This document shows positions 30,449 through 35,614 of a DNA stretch of 37,076 bases, piece by piece. A model generated the notes under the pieces. The model did not search any database. It saw nothing but the letters and a program-made list of their open reading frames with translations, and had not been told where the DNA came from. Every line of letters begins with the position of its first letter. Within the stretch, counting starts at the first letter, position 1. The position numbers and the translations under genes were made by a program. Origin of the DNA: a virus; IMG/VR virus record IMGVR_UViG_3300032116_000621, positions 1 to 37,076 of that record; one strand, written 5' to 3'.

Positions 30449-30678
30449 AACCAGAACCGACATGTCCCTTTTGTGGCGCGACCCTTTACGGACGTGAACA
30501 CACCGAGATATCCTCTATGTTTGGCCCGCCTTGTCCACTTGAAGGCTATGCTTTTGACCCCGACGAATGGAGGAGAAGACCCCTTAACGAGGGGACTTTC
30601 AGTTTTATGCCTCCAGACAATTCTGAAGTAATGTGGCTTCGGTCTTTGGTCAAAGACTTGGTGGGGAGGTTGAAGTGA
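30445..30678 (+). CDS. Small zinc-ribbon-like protein (77 aa)
   Basis: The protein starts MKPEPTCPFCGATLYG, giving one CxxC pair; a single further Cys (PPCPLEGYAFDPDEWRRRP) is present, so a complete four-Cys site is not evident within the protein. The layout resembles Lar-type restriction-alleviation proteins (CPFCG start, W-x-R end) but only loosely. It overlaps its neighbours by 4 nt on both sides. A nucleic acid or partner-binding role is plausible; the Lar link is weak. Confidence 0.55.
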   Translation: MKPEPTCPFCGATLYGREHTEISSMFGPPCPLEGYAFDPDEWRRRPLNEGTFSFMPPDNSEVMWLRSLVKDLVGRLK

Positions 30679-30857
30679 TTACCACAACCGCCACGCTGAA
30701 GTTTAAAACCTGTACAAAGTGTAAGTTGAACCAACCTCAGTCTGAGTTTGGACGCAACGCTCACATGAGAGACGGTCTGAATTATCAGTGTAAAACCTGT
30801 ATGAAAGAAGTCCGGGACCGCCGCAAACTTTACGTCACAAACGCGCGGAAGAGATGA
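30675..30857 (+). CDS. Small CxxC zinc-finger-like protein (60 aa)
   Basis: GTG at 30675, overlapping the previous stop and preceded by GGGAGG, is preferred over an upstream in-frame ATG at 30633. The protein has two CxxC pairs (CTKC and CKTC) around QSEFGRNAHMRDGLNYQ, a common small phage zinc-binding type also seen beside HNH nucleases. The C-terminus is basic. It is likely a DNA- or RNA-binding accessory protein. It is followed 4 nt later by the SNF2 helicase gene. Confidence 0.6.
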   Translation: MITTTATLKFKTCTKCKLNQPQSEFGRNAHMRDGLNYQCKTCMKEVRDRRKLYVTNARKR

Positions 30858-30861
30858 CCCA

Positions 30862-32079
30862 TTGAAAACCCTTTACCCCTTCCAACAAAAGGCCGTTGAG
30901 TTCCACCTACGCCACCACTATTCAATGAACTGTTCTGAGATGGGTTGTGGGAAGACGGTCATGGCCCTGGAGACGGCGCGGCGTGTCGGGGTGAAACGTG
31001 TCCTCGTCTTCGGGCCTAAGTTTCTTAGTCTTGTCTGGAGAGATGAGGCTGAAGAGTTTGGAATTGACGTGGAGTATATCCCCTACTCCCAAGTCCACAA
31101 GGTCAAACCAGAAAGTTTGACCCATCAAAAGTTTTGGATTCTTGAGGAGGCACACGCGATCAAATCCCCCACGACGCGAAGGACGAAGGCCGTCGTCAAC
31201 CTTCTTAAAAGAAACCTTCCCGAACGTCTCATTCTTTTGACAGGGACACCTATCAAAAACAGAGTCCCTGATATTTGGACCCTGATCGGGATGGTTTCTC
31301 TCAACCCCTTCAAGACTTCAGGACTTCCACTCCCGGAAGAGTGTCGAAGGTTCCAGAGTTTCTGTCGTTACTTTTGTGTGACTGAGAGGAAAACTTTCGG
31401 AGGCCGGTCTTTTGAAAAGTTCCTTGGACTTAAACCCTCACGCCTCACAGAGTTTAAGGATCTTCTCGCGGGGAAGATGATCCGGTTTAAGGCGAGAGAC
31501 GTTTTGACAGACCTTCCCGACCTTGTGGAAAAGGGTGTCCGGGTTAACGTCGGGGAAACCCCCGGACTGGAGACAGAGTACCTCCGCTACGTAAACGGTC
31601 AAAAGACTGACTCGACGGCCAAGTCCCTGTCGGCCCTTCTCAAGGCCGCGACGACGGCCGAGTATGTGAAAAACATTTTGGAGGAAGAAGGTGGACCCGT
31701 CCTCGTCTTTACGGACCACATTAACTCCGCCACCCAAATCGCCACGTCTATCGCGGGTAAAGTCGCCCTTATCACGGGGGCGACCCCTGCGGAAAAACGT
31801 CAAGAATGTGTCCGCCACTTTCAAGAGGGACGCCTCAAAGTCATCGTCGCGACTATCGGGTCATTCTCCACCGGGGTGACCCTTCACGCGGCCCGACATG
31901 TGGTCTTTAACGACCTCTCTTGGGTACCGTCAGACAACCTTCAGGCCGTCAAAAGGATTCACCGGATCGGTCAGAAGGCAACGGCGATGGCTCATTATAT
32001 GATAGGTTCTAAGACAGACGCCCATATCGTTAAAACTTTAAGACAAAAGATGAGAGATATCGGGGAGGCCTTGTCATGA
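30862..32079 (+). CDS. SNF2/DEAD-like helicase (405 aa)
   Basis: The protein has Walker A SEMGCGKT (residues 25-32), a motif II EEAH (95-98) in place of the usual DEAH/DEGH, motif III LLTGTPIKN (125-133), and a C-terminal RecA-like domain with SFSTGVTLHAA and AVKRIHRIGQ (motifs V and VI). It is a compact SNF2-type ATPase. It begins with TTG at 30862; no in-frame ATG is near. Phage members may act in recombination, replication-fork remodelling or removal of bound proteins. It closes the large-gene part of the early block and overlaps the next small gene by 4 nt. Confidence 0.88.
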   Translation: MKTLYPFQQKAVEFHLRHHYSMNCSEMGCGKTVMALETARRVGVKRVLVFGPKFLSLVWRDEAEEFGIDVEYIPYSQVHKVKPESLTHQKFWILEEAHAIKSPTTRRTKAVVNLLKRNLPERLILLTGTPIKNRVPDIWTLIGMVSLNPFKTSGLPLPEECRRFQSFCRYFCVTERKTFGGRSFEKFLGLKPSRLTEFKDLLAGKMIRFKARDVLTDLPDLVEKGVRVNVGETPGLETEYLRYVNGQKTDSTAKSLSALLKAATTAEYVKNILEEEGGPVLVFTDHINSATQIATSIAGKVALITGATPAEKRQECVRHFQEGRLKVIVATIGSFSTGVTLHAARHVVFNDLSWVPSDNLQAVKRIHRIGQKATAMAHYMIGSKTDAHIVKTLRQKMRDIGEALS

Positions 32080-32252
32080 CCTACATTTTAATGTATTTAG
32101 TCGGAGTTTTTAAGTTTCTAAAGGTCGTTAACACCAAGCCAGAGACCGCACCGTACTGGACCTACACTGCCATATCTAAACCCTCGCCCTTTGGAAGACT
32201 GGGACACGCCCGGTGTCTTCGAATTGGGCGTATAATCGTAAGGATCATGTGA
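32076..32252 (+). CDS. Small protein (58 aa), unknown
   Basis: ATG at 32076 overlaps the SNF2 stop (ATGA) behind GGGGAGG, and the frame ends with TGA at 32250-32252. It begins MTYILMYLVGVFKFLKVV, a hydrophobic start that could be a membrane segment or signal anchor, and ends with a basic tail (RIGRIIVRIM). The next gene starts inside its stop (TGATG). The ribosome site and overlaps at both ends support it. No family is recognised. Confidence 0.6.
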   Translation: MTYILMYLVGVFKFLKVVNTKPETAPYWTYTAISKPSPFGRLGHARCLRIGRIIVRIM

Positions 32253-32431
32253 TGAAAAAGAGAAAATCAAAACCTGGCCGCCCCAAGAAAAGGACGAAGA
32301 TGTTGACCCGTCTGGTCGCCACAAACTTGGACGAGAAGACATTCTCAGAACTGGGCCGTTACTGTAAACGAAACGACACAACCGTGTCCAAATTGTTGCG
32401 GAACCTGATTCAGGCGGAAGTCGAGAGATGA
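32252..32431 (+). CDS. Ribbon-helix-helix DNA-binding protein (59 aa)
   Basis: ATG at 32252 shares a base with the previous stop and follows AAGGA; an upstream in-frame start at 32213 is less likely. The N-terminus is basic (MKKRKSKPGRPKKRTK), then MLTRLVATNLDEKTFSELGRY forms a strand and first helix, and TVSKLLRNLIQAEVER the second helix, the Arc/CopG ribbon-helix-helix form. It should be a dimeric repressor or activator and is the only clear transcription regulator in the genome. The inverted repeats in 23787-24415 are possible targets. Confidence 0.75.
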   Translation: MKKRKSKPGRPKKRTKMLTRLVATNLDEKTFSELGRYCKRNDTTVSKLLRNLIQAEVER

Positions 32432-32589
32432 ATAAAGAGGAACAAATGAAATCTCTTTTTAAAGCAATGGTGGAAAAGTCTAAAACAGACCCCGCCACAG
32501 CTTACTTCATGTGGAAAGTCTTGAAACCGGAGTGGTTTCAGAAAGCCCCTAAACCCAAGAAACGGATCAAAAAGAAAAAGAAATCATGA
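32428..32589 (+). CDS. Small lysine-rich protein (53 aa)
   Basis: The ATG at 32428 overlaps the preceding stop by 4 nt and the frame ends with TGA at 32587-32589, which is overlapped in turn by the next ATG. The protein begins MNKEEQMKSLFKAMVEKSK and ends with a strongly basic tail (KPKKRIKKKKKS). It may bind nucleic acid. No family is recognised; the two 4-nt overlaps are the main evidence. Confidence 0.55.
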   Translation: MNKEEQMKSLFKAMVEKSKTDPATAYFMWKVLKPEWFQKAPKPKKRIKKKKKS

Positions 32590-32681
32590 CCTACCATGAA
32601 AGTCTTTGGGTGATGGCCCTTATCTTTCTCGCCACGGCGTGGGGTCTTCACCTACTGGGGAAACACGTCCCGCCTAAATGA
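32586..32681 (+). CDS. 31-aa membrane peptide
   Basis: ATG at 32586 overlaps the previous stop (ATGA) and the frame ends at TGA 32679-32681. The peptide begins MTYHESLWVMALIFLATAWG and is essentially one membrane helix with a short basic tail. It is the last gene of the plus-strand block and overlaps the convergent gene at 32674 by 8 nt. It is too short for proof by composition, but coupling and the clear hydrophobic segment favour a real small membrane protein, possibly lysis-related. Confidence 0.4.
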   Translation: MTYHESLWVMALIFLATAWGLHLLGKHVPPK

Positions 32682-32961
32682 GGTTATCGAGGAAGAGCCA
32701 CGCCAAAGGTTTTTCCAGTTTGTAGATCAACTTGTGTGGGACGTGGATTCCGTATTCCTCGGTGAAGGCGTGGATCACCTCATGAAAGAACGTGGACAGT
32801 CTCTCTTCGGGGGACTGTCCTAGTTTTATGTAGATGATTTTGTCAGTGAAGTGACAAAGGCCTAGGACCTCGGGACCATGGTCCGGAATTCTACGGCAAA
32901 AACGGACCCTCCACGTGTTGTCCCCGACAGTGATTTCGCGCGGGTAGTCCCTGAGTCTCAT
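32674..32961 (-). CDS. SprT-like HExxH metalloprotein (95 aa)
   Basis: ATG at 32961 overlaps the metallophosphoesterase stop by 4 nt; a longer frame to 33015 would lie inside that gene and is not preferred. The protein has FFHEVIHAFTEEYG with the zinc motif His60-Glu61-x-x-His64, and upstream strands (WRVRFCRRI; IIYIKLGQ) in the style of minimal SprT/gluzincin domains found in phages. It probably has peptidase-like zinc binding; the substrate is unknown. It is co-transcribed with the phosphoesterase. Confidence 0.7.
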   Translation of the reverse strand: MRLRDYPREITVGDNTWRVRFCRRIPDHGPEVLGLCHFTDKIIYIKLGQSPEERLSTFFHEVIHAFTEEYGIHVPHKLIYKLEKPLAWLFLDNLI

Positions 32962-33704
32962 AGGGGTATAAACCTCGGGCCGTGGGAGTCGATCCACCCC
33001 AGACCATGAGTCCAAGTCGCAAATGTCCTTTGTTTTGCATAACTCATGTTGGGGGTGTGAGGGTCTGCGAGATGTCCCGCGTTAAGTTCCCAAATCGTCC
33101 TTTTACCGTCCCGCATGTAAACCACTCCGCCCCGGTGGGAGTGTCCACAGATGACAGACATCCGGGCATGTGAGGCGTGGTCTCCCAACTTCGACCTCCA
33201 CCCGTGGGTGAAACACATCCCACCATAAAACCATGTGTCGTCCGTGATGGTCTCCACACCTTCAAATTTGTAGTAGTCAAAAAGACCTAGAAGACTTTCG
33301 TTTTCCGGGGCGGACTCCACGATTCTCTTGTGGGGCCTGATGTCGTGGTTTCCCATCAACATGACGACGCGGGCGCGGGGACATGCCTCGCGTAAACTCC
33401 CGAAGACTTCTTCGAGACACTTTGTCCCGCGTTTCAACTCTTCCAAGGGTGTGATCACGTTATGAGACCTAGGGAATTTTGCAAAACTGTAAAGGTCCCG
33501 CGCGTCCCCGACTTGGACAATCAAGTTAGGTTTTAGTTCCTTGAGGACAGAGATCGCCCGGCGGACACTTTTCCAATGGACCCACGGGGCGTGAAGGTCT
33601 CCGAGTACACCGATTCGAACTTCTTTGGGCACCTTGGACCCCCACAAAAGACGAGACGGAAACCTGATATTTTTGAGTGGCGACTCTGTAGAAAATTCTA
33701 CCAC
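32958..33704 (-). CDS. Calcineurin-like metallophosphoesterase (248 aa)
   Basis: All motifs of a two-metal phosphoesterase are present: GDLH (35-38), VGDARD (Asp67), GNHD (118-121), FTHG (His167) and CGHSHR (188-190). Phage members may act on nucleotides, cyclic nucleotides or DNA ends. The outer start is GTG at 33704, but it lies in a candidate extended -10 element (TGGTAGAAT, minus strand). GTG at 33632 (MPKEVRIGVLGDLH) has a G-rich site upstream and starts next to the conserved core, so the true protein may be 224 aa. It is coupled to the HExxH gene by a 4-nt overlap. Confidence 0.85.
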   Translation of the reverse strand: MVEFSTESPLKNIRFPSRLLWGSKVPKEVRIGVLGDLHAPWVHWKSVRRAISVLKELKPNLIVQVGDARDLYSFAKFPRSHNVITPLEELKRGTKCLEEVFGSLREACPRARVVMLMGNHDIRPHKRIVESAPENESLLGLFDYYKFEGVETITDDTWFYGGMCFTHGWRSKLGDHASHARMSVICGHSHRGGVVYMRDGKRTIWELNAGHLADPHTPNMSYAKQRTFATWTHGLGWIDSHGPRFIPL

Positions 33705-33720
33705 ATGTTACGATTAAACT
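33688..33720. promoter_or_regulatory. Divergent start region with candidate extended -10 boxes and small palindrome
   Basis: Between or at the starts of two divergent genes, GTAGAA-AA-TTCTAC (33688-33701) forms an inverted repeat. On the minus strand it contains TGG-TAGAAT, a good extended -10. On the plus strand TGT-TACGAT (33705-33713) is a second, weaker extended -10, and the ATG at 33721 would lie about where transcription starts, suggesting leaderless translation. No clear -35 is present for either. Confidence 0.35.
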
Positions 33721-33954
33721 ATGGATACACCCCGCGAAGAAATCATCCGCCAAGTATTTATCGCTGCAGTTTCTGGAGCGATTTTATGGTTTGTGTCTTC
33801 GGTCAGGGGTGATATCCGCGAGATGACTAATTCAATCTCCAACCTAAACATTCAGATTCATACTCTCGTCGAGAGAACGTCTGGGTACCACAAAAGGGTT
33901 GAAGAACATGAACAACGGATACGTGAGCTTGAATCGCGGCGACAGGGACGGTGA
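33721..33954 (+). CDS. Membrane-anchored coiled-coil protein, lysis candidate (77 aa)
   Basis: The protein has a short cytoplasmic N-end, one membrane segment (VFIAAVSGAILWFVSSV, about residues 12-28) and a coiled coil with heptad-like spacing (EMTNSISNLNIQIHTLVER; KRVEEHEQRIRELESRR). This form fits an inner-membrane spanin (Rz-like) or an XhlA-like lysis accessory. No Shine-Dalgarno precedes the ATG. The next gene starts inside it. Together with the following membrane protein gene it makes a plausible lysis group, although the endolysin lies 11 kb away. Confidence 0.6.
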   Translation: MDTPREEIIRQVFIAAVSGAILWFVSSVRGDIREMTNSISNLNIQIHTLVERTSGYHKRVEEHEQRIRELESRRQGR

Positions 33955-34135
33955 ACCCTTCGCGGAACTTGTCGAGGTTTCTCTCGTCGAGGATCATTTG
34001 GCGTGGCTTCGCGCCCACCTTGAAGGGAAGTACAATATCGATATCGGAGAATTAACAGAATTTATAGAGGAGTCAGTCCATGGGCGCGCTTGCCATTATT
34101 TCCTTGATCGTGTCAATCGTTCGGGCAATCCCTGA
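33908..34135 (+). CDS. Small acidic protein overlapping both neighbours (75 aa)
   Basis: ATG at 33908, behind AAGGGTTGAAG, starts a frame overlapping the preceding gene by 47 nt and the next by 56 nt, both in other frames. The middle (FAELVEVSLVEDHLAWLRAHLEGKYNIDIGEL, at about residues 17-48) looks like a real helical protein, and it is the only open frame filling 33955-34079. A short start at 33899 (TTG) is possible. Function is unknown. The double overlap makes this less certain than its neighbours. Confidence 0.5.
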   Translation: MNNGYVSLNRGDRDGEPFAELVEVSLVEDHLAWLRAHLEGKYNIDIGELTEFIEESVHGRACHYFLDRVNRSGNP

Positions 34136-34325
34136 CTTTATCGCTCTCGTCAATTTTATCCTCGCCCTTATCCGTAAAGGCGATAAGGCTAAGATGAAGG
34201 AGCGTCGTCAGAGACTTTATGAATTCCTCAAGGAAGCTCGGTCCACTCATGACTACTCCAAACTGGGAACCCGTCTTGAACTGATGAAGCGGGAACTTGA
34301 AAAGGAAATGGAGTCAGAACTCTAA
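34080..34325 (+). CDS. Holin-like small membrane protein (81 aa)
   Basis: ATG at 34080 follows GAGGAG. The first 33 residues contain two short hydrophobic runs (ALAIISLIVSIVRAI; DFIALVNFILALIRK) separated by Pro-Asp, followed by a highly charged helical C-terminus (KMKERRQRLYEFLKEA; KRELEKEMESEL). Size, hydrophobic hairpin and charged tail suit a holin or pinholin; a spanin-like role is an alternative. It ends the plus-strand run and meets a convergent hairpin terminator. Confidence 0.55.
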   Translation: MGALAIISLIVSIVRAIPDFIALVNFILALIRKGDKAKMKERRQRLYEFLKEARSTHDYSKLGTRLELMKRELEKEMESEL

Positions 34326-34368
34326 AATAAAACGCCCCTTAGGTTACAAGTACAAAACCTAAGGGGCG
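34322..34368 (-). terminator. Terminator between convergent operons
   Basis: CGCCCCTTAGGTT (34333-34345) pairs perfectly with AACCTAAGGGGCG (34356-34368), a 13-bp stem with a 10-nt loop. On the minus strand it is followed by TTTTATTTTA, so it terminates the fibre-end operon. On the plus strand there is no U-run, but the stem may also slow transcription from 34325. Confidence 0.9.
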
Positions 34369-34389
34369 CGGGATCCAAGTCCAATTATA

Positions 34390-34662
34390 TTACTTCGCCA
34401 TAATCCCGGCGACAAGTGCAGAAATCACTGCCGTCATCTTGTTGATCAAAGAAGAGATTTCTTCTGACGACAAGTCTTTAAGTTCAGCGGCGACCATGTG
34501 AGAACCTTCGATCGCGTTCTTCCCTGCGGCGACCACGGGGGCGAATTTTGGAAGGTCCATCCAGTTGACTTTTCCATCTTCTTTAGCCTTCTGAAGGGCC
34601 ACTCCCACTTCTTCCAAAAGGGACAGGAGTTCCATCGTTTCCTTGATACCTTTAGCTTCCAT
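34390..34662 (-). CDS. Small helical protein (90 aa), unknown
   Basis: ATG at 34662 has a perfect GGAGGAA site within the end of the lipoprotein gene; an upstream in-frame start at 34698 is not preferred. The protein has an acidic helical N-terminus (EAKGIKETMELLSLLEEVG), a middle with KVNWMDLPKFAPVVAAGKNAI, and a hydrophobic C-terminal helix (AVISALVAGIMAK). It is the last gene of the late transcript before the strong terminator. I recognise no family. The end helix could insert in a membrane or pack in an oligomer. Confidence 0.6.
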   Translation of the reverse strand: MEAKGIKETMELLSLLEEVGVALQKAKEDGKVNWMDLPKFAPVVAAGKNAIEGSHMVAAELKDLSSEEISSLINKMTAVISALVAGIMAK

Positions 34663-34664
34663 CT

Positions 34665-35612
34665 CTATTCCTCCATGAGATTTAAAACCGGTGTCCAATT
34701 GTAGCCTTCGATAACGGCGTGAAGCAAATCCACGGCCGGGGTTTCAAGGTTGGTCTTTCCGTCCGGTGTCTCCCACGACCCGCACCGTTGATGACGGTAT
34801 TCCCACTCGTTTGGGCGGTAACTTTTTACCCACGCGTCAAGTCCACCTTGTCCACAGTACCAATCGATAAGTGGCATGCCGTAACCCGAGGCGGCGTTAC
34901 ACCAGCGTCCACGTTCGCGTGGAGAGGGTCCGAGACCGAGGTTATCCATCGTCCGGATGGACTGATACCCGAGGTGGATACGGAAACACGCGGCCTTTGA
35001 GGCGGCAACCGCGCGCGCCCATCCCTCGAGTTGTAACATAAATGCATCATTTCTAGTGTCTGAGGGTTTGGAATGGAGATCCATCCGCCACGCGAGACCT
35101 TCTAAGAGGTAGTTAAATCCGGGCGGGAGGGTCACCCCCGCGCGAGGGTTTAGAGTCCCTGTGTCTGAGACAAGGGCGAGGTGTTCCGCGACCCAGTTTT
35201 GCCAGACTTCTTTGGCCCAACTACACCTTGAGAGTTGGGAAGAAATCCCCCGGTAAATACCGATCGCCCCGTCGAGAGAAATCTTGTCGGGTAAAGTAGG
35301 GTGACGAAACAAAACGCCCCCGTTTAGAGAATCTCTTAGACCTTCTGCGTAACCCCGGGCCTCGTCGTCACAAGGGAGGGAGGCGAGAAGAATCCCGGAC
35401 CATATGAGACTATCCCCCGTGTGTTCCAGACGGTCTGGGAAGCGGGAGACGACCCAAGGAGAAGGTTCTAGAAACCGGGGAAGACGAGCGCGGTATTCTT
35501 CATAGACGGCGCGGACAGAGTCGTCCGGGTTTGAGGTCTCCGGTTTGACGGCCGGAGACCCACAGGCGGTCAGGAGAAAAATAAGGGCCGAAACTATTCC
35601 CCTTGATTTCAT
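34665..35612 (-). CDS. Lipoprotein of unknown function next to fibre gene (315 aa)
   Basis: The N-terminus is a bacterial lipoprotein signal with lipobox LLTAC (Cys17, followed by Gly). The mature part is helical with many Trp and several Cys (DGAIGIYRGISSQLSRCSWAKEVW split across repeats of helices; FNYLLEGLAWRMDLH; WCNAASGYGMPLIDWYCGQGG). The general look recalls all-helical toroid glycosidase-like proteins, but I see no catalytic motif. It begins 2 nt after the fibre stop and should be exported to the envelope. By analogy with phage lipoproteins that block receptors, superinfection exclusion is a possible role. Confidence 0.6.
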   Translation of the reverse strand: MKSRGIVSALIFLLTACGSPAVKPETSNPDDSVRAVYEEYRARLPRFLEPSPWVVSRFPDRLEHTGDSLIWSGILLASLPCDDEARGYAEGLRDSLNGGVLFRHPTLPDKISLDGAIGIYRGISSQLSRCSWAKEVWQNWVAEHLALVSDTGTLNPRAGVTLPPGFNYLLEGLAWRMDLHSKPSDTRNDAFMLQLEGWARAVAASKAACFRIHLGYQSIRTMDNLGLGPSPRERGRWCNAASGYGMPLIDWYCGQGGLDAWVKSYRPNEWEYRHQRCGSWETPDGKTNLETPAVDLLHAVIEGYNWTPVLNLMEE

Positions 35613-35614
35613 AA

